Source: Patescibacteria group bacterium (GTDB taxonomy: Bacteria > Patescibacteriota > Minisyncoccia > UBA6257). From it: a DNA stretch of 35,568 bases. The translations under genes and the position numbers were made by a program. Position 1 is the first letter of the stretch. Every line of letters begins with the position of its first letter. Shown here in pieces: positions 26,065-35,300 of this stretch. The DNA is taken from positions 1 to 35,568 of the forward strand of contig JAUPUN010000015.1 in the NCBI GenBank assembly GCA_030917555.1. Reading direction: 5' to 3'. The notes below the pieces were generated by a model that saw nothing but the letters and a program-made list of their open reading frames with translations, made no database searches and had not been told where the DNA came from.

Positions 26065-26136
26065 TACTCTAAATTTTAAGGGAAGAAGTGTTCCCTTCAA
26101 AATTATAAAAATTAAATTAAAAATTAAATAAAAAAT

Positions 26137-26382
26137 ATGAAGTATAAATGTACTGTTTGCGGCTATCTTTATGATGAAGATGGCATTGATCCTACTACTG
26201 GTGAAAAAAATGTACCCTGGGAGGAGCTACCAGAGGAATGGGTTTGTCCTAAATGCGGCGCTTCTAAAATAGATTTTAAACCAGTAAAAGGGGAAAGTAT
26301 CTCTGATGAGGAAGAAGATTTTAAAGATGAAGATTTCGAAGACTACGAAGAAGAGGAAGATTCTGATTTAGATAATTTTTAA
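26137..26382 (+). CDS. Rubredoxin with acidic C-terminal tail
   Basis: [39 protein letters not shown]-rich tail. Confidence 0.92.
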   Translation: MKYKCTVCGYLYDEDGIDPTTGEKNVPWEELPEEWVCPKCGASKIDFKPVKGESISDEEEDFKDEDFEDYEEEEDSDLDNF

Positions 26383-26385
26383 TTT

Positions 26386-26940
26386 ATGTCTCGAGAAGAA
26401 GCGTGGCAGTTATTACAAGAGAAGGTTAAAACTCCTAATTTAATCAAACATTGCTTAGCAGTAGAAGCTTCGATGAGAGAATTGGCTCGCTATTTTCATG
26501 AAGATGAAGACAAATGGGGAATAGCAGGTTTACTTCATGATATTGATTATGAGGAAACAAAAGACCAACCCCAAGAGCATTCTTTAAAAGGAGCTGAATT
26601 TTTAGCTAGTCTAGGAGTAGATTCAGAGATTACGGAAGCCATCAAAACCCATAATGATACTCATCAATTAATTCCTCAGTCCTTGATGGCCAAAGCTTTA
26701 TTCTGTACTGACCCCTTAACTGGTTTAATTGTGGCTACTACTTTAGTTTTACCTTCTAAAAAAATTCAGGAAGTAACCCCTTTAAATGTTTTAAATCGCT
26801 TAAAAGAAAAAAGTTTTGCTAAAGGAGCTAGACGAGAAGTTATTAATCAATGCGAACCTTTATTAGGTTTACCTTTAGAAGAATTTGTTTCTTTGGTGTT
26901 AAAGGGCATGCAAAATATTGCTTCAGAGTTAGGTCTTTAA
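26386..26940 (+). CDS. HD/HDIG-domain phosphohydrolase
   Basis: LIKHCLAVEASMRELA, AGLLHDIDYE, EHSLKGAEFLASLGV, IKTHND. Confidence 0.85.
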   Translation: MSREEAWQLLQEKVKTPNLIKHCLAVEASMRELARYFHEDEDKWGIAGLLHDIDYEETKDQPQEHSLKGAEFLASLGVDSEITEAIKTHNDTHQLIPQSLMAKALFCTDPLTGLIVATTLVLPSKKIQEVTPLNVLNRLKEKSFAKGARREVINQCEPLLGLPLEEFVSLVLKGMQNIASELGL

Positions 26941-26944
26941 GGGG

Positions 26945-27000
26945 TTGACTTTTAGGAGCTTTCTTTGTTAAACTAGAAAAGTGCCCACCCGGGCACTTTT
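26945..27000 (+). promoter_or_regulatory. Putative promoter (TTGACT 26945-26950; weak -10) followed by hairpin AAAAGTGCCC-accc-GGGCACTTTT (26977-27000) just before secE
   Basis: Exact 10-bp stem with T-run; secE ATG at 27006. Confidence 0.55.
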
Positions 27001-27005
27001 AAAAC

Positions 27006-27200
27006 ATGAAGAATCTTTTTCAAAAAATTAGTAACTATTTTAAGGATTCCTGGAAGGAATTAAAAAAGGTTAATTGGCCAACTAAGGCAGAAACTAAAAA
27101 AAGAACCTTAGAAGTTTTAGCTTTAGCTTTTTTTGTGGCTATCCTTTTTACTTTAGTAGACTATGGGTTACTTCAGCTAATGAGGTTAATTATTACTTAA
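27006..27200 (+). CDS. secE: Preprotein translocase subunit SecE
   Basis: 64 aa; SWKELKKVNWPTKAETKKRTLEVLALA, single TM. Confidence 0.93.
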   Translation: MKNLFQKISNYFKDSWKELKKVNWPTKAETKKRTLEVLALAFFVAILFTLVDYGLLQLMRLIIT

Positions 27201-27207
27201 AGAAAGC

Positions 27208-27753
27208 ATGCCTAAACAACAAATTAATTTAGGAAGAAATTGGTATGTAATTCATACCTATTCTGGATATGAAGACGCAGTAGCTCGGAATTTAAAACAG
27301 AGAATAGAAGCTTTAGGAATGCAAGATAAAATTTTTAATGTTTTAGTTCCCAAAGAAAAGAAAATCAAAATTAAAAATGGTAAACGAGTAGTGGTAGAAG
27401 AGAAGATTTACCCTGGTTATGTTTTTGTTGATATGGTGGTTACAGATGACTCTTGGTATGTGGTTAGGAATACACCAATGGTGACAGGATTTATTGGAGC
27501 TGGTACTACTCCTCGGCTAGTCCAAGATGAAGAAATTAAAGAAATTTTAAGGAAGATTGTGGAAGAGGAACCAAAATATAAAGTGGAATTCTCGGTAGGA
27601 GATTTGGTGAAAATTATGGATGGCCCTTTTAAAGATAGTGAAGGCAAAGTACAGGAAATTGATAAAGAGAAAGGTAGAGTAAGGGTTTTAGTGTCTCTTT
27701 TTGGTCGAGATACCCCTATTGATTTGGATTTTTTACAGGTAAAGAAAATTTAA
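27208..27753 (+). CDS. nusG: Transcription termination/antitermination protein NusG
   Basis: [67 protein letters not shown]. Confidence 0.97.
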   Translation: MPKQQINLGRNWYVIHTYSGYEDAVARNLKQRIEALGMQDKIFNVLVPKEKKIKIKNGKRVVVEEKIYPGYVFVDMVVTDDSWYVVRNTPMVTGFIGAGTTPRLVQDEEIKEILRKIVEEEPKYKVEFSVGDLVKIMDGPFKDSEGKVQEIDKEKGRVRVLVSLFGRDTPIDLDFLQVKKI

Positions 27754-27757
27754 AATT

Positions 27758-28183
27758 ATGGCTAAAGCAATAAAAACTGTTTTAACTTTACAAATTCCAG
27801 CTGGTCAAGCTAACCCAGCTCCTCCAGTGGGTCCTGCTTTAGGACAGCATGGTTTAAATATTCAAGACTTTTGTACTCGTTTTAATGAGGCTACTAAAGA
27901 TAAGGCAGGAGAAATTATTCCAGTAGAAATTACTGTTTACGTAGATCGAACTTTTGATTTAAAATTTAAAGAACCGCCAGTTTCTGATTTACTGAGAAGA
28001 GCCGCTGGCGTAGAAAAAGGCTCTGGTAACCCTTTAAAAAATAAAGTAGGAAAAGTAACCAGGGCTCAAGTAGAAGAGATTGCCAAAAGAAAACTTCCTG
28101 ATTTGAATACTCAAGATCTTCAGGCTGCTATGAAAATGGTAGCAGGAACAGCTCGGAGTATGGGAATCGAGATTGTAGAGTAG
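27758..28183 (+). CDS. rplK: 50S ribosomal protein L11
   Basis: [41 protein letters not shown]. Confidence 0.98.
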   Translation: MAKAIKTVLTLQIPAGQANPAPPVGPALGQHGLNIQDFCTRFNEATKDKAGEIIPVEITVYVDRTFDLKFKEPPVSDLLRRAAGVEKGSGNPLKNKVGKVTRAQVEEIAKRKLPDLNTQDLQAAMKMVAGTARSMGIEIVE

Positions 28184-28206
28184 TTTCTAACTAAACTAGA
28201 AAATAA

Positions 28207-28235
28207 AAAACAGCCGTTTCAAAAGCGGCTGTTTT
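28207..28235. terminator. Bidirectional terminator hairpin AAAACAGCCG-tttcaaaag-CGGCTGTTTT between rplK and tmk
   Basis: 10-bp perfect stem with A-run/T-run, between convergent genes. Confidence 0.85.
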
Positions 28236-28263
28236 ACTTAGATAATTTTTATACTTTCTTTTA

Positions 28264-28926
28264 TCAATAAGAACTGTCTTTTAAGGCATAATTCGCTTCC
28301 TTTAATTTATTTTTTAAATAGTTTAAAGCTGTCGCTTCTACTTCAGCTAAGGGTTTTTGAGCATCAACAATCTTAAAGAGAGTATTATTCTCTTTGGCTA
28401 ATTCTAGATAAGCATTTCTTACTCTTTGATGAAAAAGCAGATCTTCTTGATCTAATCTGTCAAAATCTTGACGGTGACTCCTTTTTCTTTCCAATCCTAG
28501 AGCAGGATCTAAATCAAATAAAAGAACCAAATTTGGTTGAAGATCACCTACTGCTAAAGCATTAAGACGTTTGATAGTTTCAAGCCCTAACTGTCTTCCT
28601 CCTCCTTGGTAAGCATACGATGAATAAACAAAACGGTCGCAAATCACAATTTCTTTCTTGGCTAAATGTGGTTTAATTACTTCTTCCACATGTTGAGCTC
28701 TACTAGCAGCAAAAAGGTAAGCTTCAGTAAGAGGCAAAACATTATTTTGGGTATCTAAAATAATTGTTCTAATTTTTTCAGCCACTGGACTTTCTTTACC
28801 TCCTGGTTCTCGGGTATAAAACACTTTTTCACCACTAGCTGTTAATTGCTCGAAAAGCCATTGTCCTACCGTGGTTTTTCCCGAACCTTCACAGCCTTCT
28901 AAAACTAAAAAGAATCCTTTCTTCAT
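28264..28926 (-). CDS. tmk: Thymidylate kinase
   Basis: FLVLEGCEGSGKTTVGQWL, TREPGG, VICDRFVYSSYAYQGGGR. Preceded by an AAGGAG Shine-Dalgarno. Confidence 0.95.
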   Translation of the reverse strand: MKKGFFLVLEGCEGSGKTTVGQWLFEQLTASGEKVFYTREPGGKESPVAEKIRTIILDTQNNVLPLTEAYLFAASRAQHVEEVIKPHLAKKEIVICDRFVYSSYAYQGGGRQLGLETIKRLNALAVGDLQPNLVLLFDLDPALGLERKRSHRQDFDRLDQEDLLFHQRVRNAYLELAKENNTLFKIVDAQKPLAEVEATALNYLKNKLKEANYALKDSSY

Positions 28927-29065
28927 AATTAACTCCTTTATTCCTTTTAGTATATGAAATTGTCAAGGTTTCTGCAAAGATAGCAGCCCAGAAAATAATT
29001 TCTATCAATCTGAACTGTTTTCAGAAATTTATTTTTTAAAAATTTTATTGTATAATAAAACATCT

Positions 29066-30580
29066 ATGGAATACGAAACAGTTATTGGCTTAGAAATTCA
29101 CGCTGAGCTCAAAACCAAAACAAAGATGTTTTGTAAATGTTTAAATAATGCCGAAGAAACAGTGCCCAATAAAAATATTTGTCCTGTTTGTTTAGCTCAT
29201 CCCGGTACTTTACCAGTGATTAATAAAAAAGCAGTAGAATTAGTTTTAAAAGTTGGCTTAGCGTTGGGTTCTACTATTCCTGAATTTTCTAAATTTGATA
29301 GAAAAAATTATTTCTATCCTGACTTACCGAAAGGTTATCAGATTTCTCAGTACGATCAACCCTTATGTCAAGGAGGCAGTTTAAGTTTATACTTGAGTGA
29401 TGATTTAGAAGAAAGTACTAAAGAGATTACTCTGACTAGAATTCATTTAGAAGAAGATACTGGTAAATTAATTCATCCAGCAGATGGCAAATCAACTTTA
29501 ATTGATTTTAATCGGGCAGGAGTACCGCTGATGGAATTAGTAACAGAACCAGTTCTTCATAATGGTAAAGAAGCAAGACTTTTTTGCCAAGGGCTTCAAC
29601 TACTTTTAAAAACTTTAGCTGTTTCCGAAGCAGAAATGGAAAAAGGACAGATGAGATGTGAAGTTAATATCTCTTTAGCTCCAAAGTCCAAAGTCAAAAG
29701 TCAAAAGTTGGGGACCAAAGTGGAAATTAAAAATCTGAATTCATTCAAAGCGGTAGAAGAAGCTATTGATTATGAAATCCAAAGACAGAGAGAACTTTTA
29801 GAAAAAGGAGAAAAAGTAGTTCAAGAAACGCGTGGTTGGGATGAAGCTCGAGGTAAAACTTATTCTCAAAGAATTAAAGAAGAAGCTCAGGATTACCGTT
29901 ATTTTCCAGAGCCAGATTTACCTCCCTTAACAAATATTTCTAAAACATTTGATTTAGAAAAATTAAAAGCTGAATTACCTGAATTACCTTGGGAGAAGAA
30001 AAGGCGAATAATAAAGCAATTTACTGGACAAGCAACAATAGGCCTAACCACAACTCTTGAGCGTAAACCAATTAATATTTTTTTAGAACATCCAGAATAC
30101 TTACAATTTTATGAAGACACAATTAATGAATTAAAGAACGAAAAAATAGAGCTTAAAAAGGCACAAGTTTTAGCGCGCAATTATTTTCTTACAGACATTA
30201 TTGGTTTCATGGAAAAAGAAAAGATCAAGTGGGAAGATTCAAAACTTATTCCTCTGTATTTTGCAAAAATTATCTCTTACTTAGTTCAAGATAAAATTTC
30301 TTCTCGGGTAGCAAAAGATATTTTATTAGAAATAATTCGGACAGGAAAGGATCCAGAAAAATTAATCAAAGAGCAAAATTTAGAAACGATTTCAGATATA
30401 GGGCTAATAAAGTCAATTATTGAGGAAGTAATTAAGAATAATCCTAAAGCCGTTCAAGATTATCGTAATGGCAAGGAAACAGCCCTTCAATTTTTAGTGG
30501 GTCAAGCTATGGCCAGATTAAAAGGAGCAGCTAACCCTCAAGAATTAGGAAAATTAATTAGAGAGAAAATCACGGGCTAA
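29066..30580 (+). CDS. gatB: Asp-tRNA(Asn)/Glu-tRNA(Gln) amidotransferase subunit B (start trimmed from 29048)
   Basis: MEYETVIGLEIHAELKTKTKMFC, GTLPVINKKAVE, FDRKNYFYPDLPKGYQISQYDQP, DFNRAGVPLMELVTEP. Confidence 0.97.
   Translation: MEYETVIGLEIHAELKTKTKMFCKCLNNAEETVPNKNICPVCLAHPGTLPVINKKAVELVLKVGLALGSTIPEFSKFDRKNYFYPDLPKGYQISQYDQPLCQGGSLSLYLSDDLEESTKEITLTRIHLEEDTGKLIHPADGKSTLIDFNRAGVPLMELVTEPVLHNGKEARLFCQGLQLLLKTLAVSEAEMEKGQMRCEVNISLAPKSKVKSQKLGTKVEIKNLNSFKAVEEAIDYEIQRQRELLEKGEKVVQETRGWDEARGKTYSQRIKEEAQDYRYFPEPDLPPLTNISKTFDLEKLKAELPELPWEKKRRIIKQFTGQATIGLTTTLERKPINIFLEHPEYLQFYEDTINELKNEKIELKKAQVLARNYFLTDIIGFMEKEKIKWEDSKLIPLYFAKIISYLVQDKISSRVAKDILLEIIRTGKDPEKLIKEQNLETISDIGLIKSIIEEVIKNNPKAVQDYRNGKETALQFLVGQAMARLKGAANPQELGKLIREKITG
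29681..29708 (+). repeat. Four tandem heptamers CCAAAGT CCAAAGT CAAAAGT CAAAAGT inside gatB
   Basis: Counted directly; in-frame, encodes part of PKSKVKSQK. Confidence 0.9.
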
Positions 30581-31519
30581 TTTTATTGCTTCTTCATTAT
30601 TAATTACCCAATTTACTTTTGGCATTTTTTTAAACCAAGTCATCTGGCGTTTGGCGTAATGACAAATATCTTGATAAAGCGAATTAAACATTTCTTCATA
30701 ACTAATTTTCTTTTCTAGATACCGATTCACCCAGCGGTATTCAAGACCAAAATCTTCTAAACGCTGAGAGGAAACTCCCTGTTTTTTTAAGTTTTCTACT
30801 TCTTGAATCATTCCTTGTTGGATTCTTTTTTGTAATCTTTCTTTGATTAGTTTTTTTAATTCGGTTTGATCTTTTTTAATGCCTAAAATTAAGAGATCCC
30901 AGGGTGGAGGATTTTTCTTTAAAGAAGGTATTTCTTTTTTGGTTTGAAGAATTTCTAAAGCTCGGATTAGCCTTCTTTTGTTATGAGGGTCAATAGTTTT
31001 GGCACGTTGAGGATCTAGTTGTTTTAGTTTTTGAAAAAGCTTCTCAGTACTCTCTGTTTCTAATTGCGCTCTTAAACTGGGATTGGGAGGAACTTCTGGC
31101 AATTGCCAGCCTTCGATCAGACTTGAGAGATAAAGACCAGTACCACCGCATAAAATTGGCAATTTTCCTCGTTTTTGGATGTCTTTAATTGCTTTTAAAG
31201 CTAATTTTTGATATTGAGCTGCGGAAAAATATTCTTGGGGATTGGCCACATCAAGCACATGATGTCTAATACCTTCTGAGTACAATTGATTACTTCGATC
31301 TTTTGACTTTTGAATTTTGACTTTACCACTGCCTATATCCATTCCTCGATAAACTTGCCGTGAATCAGCAGAAATAATTTCACCATTAAAAAGTTGAGCT
31401 AATTGAATAGCTAAATCAGATTTACCTGAGGCAGTAGGCCCTAAAATAACCAACAGTTTCCTGTTGGAATTTTTAATTTTGTAATTTTTAATTTTTAAAT
31501 GATTTAAAAATTTTGTCAT
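30554..31519 (-). CDS. miaA: tRNA dimethylallyltransferase (N-terminal extension encoded by AT repeat)
   Basis: LLVILGPTASGKSDLAIQLA, IISADSRQVYRGMDIGSGK, ILCGGTGLYLSSLIEG, DPHNKRRLIRALEI. Confidence 0.94.
   Translation of the reverse strand: MTKFLNHLKIKNYKIKNSNRKLLVILGPTASGKSDLAIQLAQLFNGEIISADSRQVYRGMDIGSGKVKIQKSKDRSNQLYSEGIRHHVLDVANPQEYFSAAQYQKLALKAIKDIQKRGKLPILCGGTGLYLSSLIEGWQLPEVPPNPSLRAQLETESTEKLFQKLKQLDPQRAKTIDPHNKRRLIRALEILQTKKEIPSLKKNPPPWDLLILGIKKDQTELKKLIKERLQKRIQQGMIQEVENLKKQGVSSQRLEDFGLEYRWVNRYLEKKISYEEMFNSLYQDICHYAKRQMTWFKKMPKVNWVINNEEAIKLARDFLSN
31300..31320. repeat. Three tandem heptamers CTTTTGA CTTTTGA ATTTTGA inside miaA
   Basis: Counted directly; encodes part of VKIQKSK on the minus strand. 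Confidence 0.85.
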
Positions 31520-31562
31520 TAAAAATTATTTTAAAATTATAAAATTAAAAATTTAAAATTTT
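31474..31562. repeat. Second copy of the AT-rich palindromic heptamer element, at the rnhB-miaA junction
   Basis: AATTTTTAATTTTGTAATTTTTAATT ... AAAATTATAAAATTAAAAATTT; shares AATGATTTAA and CATTAAAAATTA with the 6940-7036 element. Confidence 0.75.
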
Positions 31563-32210
31563 TATCGGTTTATAACTTTTCCGATGGATTTCACAAATGC
31601 CATATTTTTTTATTAATTTTAGATGTAATTTGGTAGGGTAGCCTTTGTGAATTTCAAAATGATAATGAGGATACCGCTGAGCTAAGGCGATCATTTTTTT
31701 ATCTCTAATTACTTTTGCTATCACCGAGGCTAAAGCAATTGAAGCGATTTTGGTATCGCCTTTAATAATTGTTTTTTGGGAATAAGGTAATTCAGGTAGA
31801 GCCCGATTGCCATCTATTAGAATTAAATCAGGGGTAAGCTTGGTTTTTTTAGCTAATTTTTGAATACTTTTTTTCATAGCTAAAAAAGTTGCTTGTTCGA
31901 TATTAATTTTATCGATGATTTTTTCGCTCACTAAAGTAAAAGCAAAATCAAGTTGGGGATTGTGTTTAGCTAATTGAAAAATTTCTTCTCTTTTTTTAGG
32001 ACTAAGCTGCTTGGAATCATTTAAAATTTTTAAAAGTTGAAATAAATCATAATTTGCTTTCGCAAATTTAGCTGAGTGTAATTGAGGTGGGTAAATAATT
32101 ACCGCTGCCGCTGCTACCGGACCTGCTAAAGGGCCTCGGCCAGCTTCATCTACGCCAAAAATATTTTGAAAGCCTTGTTTTTGATAAAATTTTTCAGTTT
32201 TTAAATTCAT
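31545..32210 (-). CDS. rnhB: Ribonuclease HII
   Basis: IFGVDEAGRGPLAGPVAAAAVI, LNDSKQLSPKKREE, SIALASVIAKVIRDKKM. Confidence 0.95.
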   Translation of the reverse strand: MNLKTEKFYQKQGFQNIFGVDEAGRGPLAGPVAAAAVIIYPPQLHSAKFAKANYDLFQLLKILNDSKQLSPKKREEIFQLAKHNPQLDFAFTLVSEKIIDKINIEQATFLAMKKSIQKLAKKTKLTPDLILIDGNRALPELPYSQKTIIKGDTKIASIALASVIAKVIRDKKMIALAQRYPHYHFEIHKGYPTKLHLKLIKKYGICEIHRKSYKPIKILNF

Positions 32211-32333
32211 AGGAATATTCTACTTGACAATTACAGAGAAAAAAGATTTGTCTTATTGCTTTTTTAAAACCTTATGATAAAATAGAACAAGAGATTTTTT
32301 TATTTTTATGTTTGCATTGATAATTTGGTCTCA

Positions 32334-32361
32334 ATTTTGACTTTTGATTTTTAAATTTTGA
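32334..32361. repeat. Four degenerate heptamers ATTTTGA CTTTTGA TTTTTAA ATTTTGA in the dnaE leader
   Basis: Counted directly; shares CTTTTGA/ATTTTGA units with the miaA array. Confidence 0.8.
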
Positions 32362-32370
32362 ACTCTTTTT

Positions 32371-35300
32371 ATGTATTTTACCCATCTTCATGTTCATAGT
32401 CATTATTCCTTACTGGATGGCTTAAGCAAAATCGATGAACTGCTCGATTTAGCTAAAAAGATGGGTTTAGACGCCTTGGCTTTAACTGACCACGGCGTTC
32501 TTTATGGTGCTATTGAATTTTATACCAAAGCTAAAGAGAAAGGAATTAAGCCAATTATTGGTTGTGAAGTTTATTTGGCTCCCCGGGCCTTAACCGATAA
32601 AACTCCTAAAGTTGATACTAAATTTTATCATCTAATACTTTTAGCAAAAAATCAAATTGGTTACCATAACTTGATTAAATTAGTAACCATTGGTGAACTA
32701 GAGGGCTTTTATTATAAGCCGAGAGTAGACAAAGCAGTTTTAAAAAAATATTCCGAAGGTTTAATTGCTCTTTCAGCCTGTTTGAGAGGCGAAATTTCTC
32801 AAGTACTCTCTAGCGGTGATTGGGATCGAGCTCAAAACTTAGTAGCAGAATACCAAGATATTTTTGGTAAAGATAATTTTTATTTAGAATTGCAGGATCA
32901 CCCTGAATTACCGGAGCAAAATAAAATTAATGAGCTGTTATTAAAATTATCAGAGTTAACTGGTGCTCCGGCAGTAGTAACTACCGATGCTCATTACCCT
33001 TTCAAAGAAGATAAAAGGGCTCACGAAGTACTTTTGGCAGTTCAAACTGGCAGTGAGGCTGAGAGTGAAGATAGGTTTACGATGGTACAGGCAGATTTGC
33101 ATTTGAAAGAACCCCAAGAAGTATTTTCTCGCTTTTCTGATCACTCCGAATTGTTTGAAAATATTCGTAAAATTGTTGAGGCTTGCAATTTAGAACTAAC
33201 TTTAGATCAAATAGTTTTTCCTAAATTTCAAACTCCGAACAACGAAGATTCTTTTAAATATTTAGAGAAATTAGCTCGGGAAAGTTTTCCTCATTTTTAT
33301 CAGGATACTAACACTGAGGCCAAAGAAAGATTAGAGCATGAATTATCAGTTATTAAAGAAACTGGTTTTGCTGATTATTTTTTGGTAATTCAGGATATCA
33401 TACATTTTGCTAATGAAAATAACATCTTAACTAATACCCGAGGCTCAGCTGCCGGTTCTTTAGTGGCTTATATTTTAGGCATTACTCATATTGATCCGAT
33501 TAAATATGACCTGTATTTTGAAAGATTTTTGAATCCTGAAAGAATTGAACCTCCTGATATTGATTTAGATGTAGCTGACGATAGAAGACAGGATATTATT
33601 GCCTATATTTCAGGAAAATATGGTCAAGATCACGTGGCTCAAGTTTTAACTTTTGGTATTATGAAATCAAGATTGGCAGTACGGGATGTCAATCGGGCTT
33701 TGGGTCATCCTTATTCTTTAGGGGACCAAATCGCCAAACTAATTCCTCAAAATTTACCTTTGAAAGAAGCTTTAAAAACCATACCTGAGTTAAAGGAACT
33801 TTATGAGACTAATGAAGAAGCCCGAGAAGTTTTAGAAATCGCAGAGCGCTTAGAAGGGGTAGCTCGTCATGCTTCTACTCATGCTGCTGGAGTAGTTATT
33901 ACTCCTGAGCCGATTGTTAATTATGCTCCTTTACAACATTCTTCTAGAAACGAAAAAGAAATAGTAACTCAATACGAAATGAATTCTTTAAAGCATATCG
34001 GTTTAGTAAAAATTGATATTTTGGGTTTAGCCAACTTAACTGTTATTAGAAATACTTTAAGAATTATTAAAAAAGTTTATGGTCAAGAAATTGATTTGGA
34101 TCAACTTGGTTTTGATGATAAAAAAGTTTACGATTTACTTTCTCGAGGCGAAACAATTGGGGTATTTCAGGTAGAATCAGAAGGAATGAGGCGATACTTA
34201 AAAGAATTAAAACCTAATTCCCTTGAAGATTTAACTGCTATGTTGGCTTTGTATCGACCTGGTCCCATGGAATTTATTCCGCAATTTATTAAAAGAAAAC
34301 AGGGCAAAGAAAAAATTACTTATTTACATCCCCAACTGGAAGATATCTTAGGTAAAACTTATGGCATTTGTGTTTATCAGGAGCAATTAATGAGAATTGC
34401 TCATGATTTAGCTGGCTTTTCCATGGCGGAAGCTGATGTTTTGAGAAAGGCAGTAGGCAAAAAAATAAAAAGTCTTTTAAATGAGCAGAAAGAAAAATTG
34501 ATTCAAGGTATGACAGAGAGAGGAATTAAAAAACAAGTGGCTCAACAAATTTGGGAATGGATAGAACCATTTGCACGCTATGGCTTTAACAAGGGTCACA
34601 GTAGCTCTTATGCTAGAATTACTTATGAAACAGCTTGGCTTAAGGTGCATTATCCCAATGCCTATCTGGCAGCTCTTTTGACTTCTGATTTTGGTAATTT
34701 GGACCGGGTAGCTATTGAGATTAAAGAATGCGAAAGATTAGGAATTAGAGTTTTACCTCCTTCTGTGAATTATTCCTTTGTAGAATTTGGAGTAGATAAA
34801 GACACCGGCAATATTTTTTTTGGCTTGGCGGCTATTAAAAACGTAGGAACTGGAGTAGCTCAAATGATTCAAGAGGAAAGACAAAAAAACGGCCCCTTCA
34901 AGAACCTTGATGATTTTTTAAAGAGAATGCCAAGGCAAGTTTTAAACAGAAAAACTTTTGAAAGTCTTATTAAGTCAGGAGCTCTCGATTGCTTTGGTTC
35001 AAGGGAATTAATGGCAGAGAATTTAGATAAAATTTTAGAGCTAAGCACCAGTTTGAATCATCAAAATACCTTCCAAATAGGGTTATTTCAGGAAGATACC
35101 AGTGATTTGCTCAGCCGCTTAGGTACTCCTCCTCCTCTTAATAAAACTCAAAGATTAATGTGGGAAAGGGAATATTTGGGCATTTATTTAACTGGTCACC
35201 CTCTAGATGATTATAAAAATATTTTAGGCAAAGTAGCTTTAACAGTTGGTCAGTTAGACTCTTTAAAATTAGGGAAAAAAGTAAAAGTTTGTGGTTTTGT

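Noticed and set aside
29000-29035. Hairpin TCTGAA-ctgtt-TTCAGA upstream of gatB
   Set aside because: Short and AT-rich with a bulged outer stem; plausible by chance in a divergent promoter region.
29681-29708. gatB frameshift/pseudogene caused by the heptamer repeat
   Set aside because: The frame is intact and conserved GatB motifs continue on both sides.
3292-33144. Short antisense ORFs at 3292-3498, 4251-4463, 5532-5768, 8521-8775, 27417-27647 and 32956-33144, and 17968-18156 (+) opposite rpmE
   Set aside because: All lie opposite confidently identified genes and have low-complexity, Ser/Pro/Lys-rich shadow translations.
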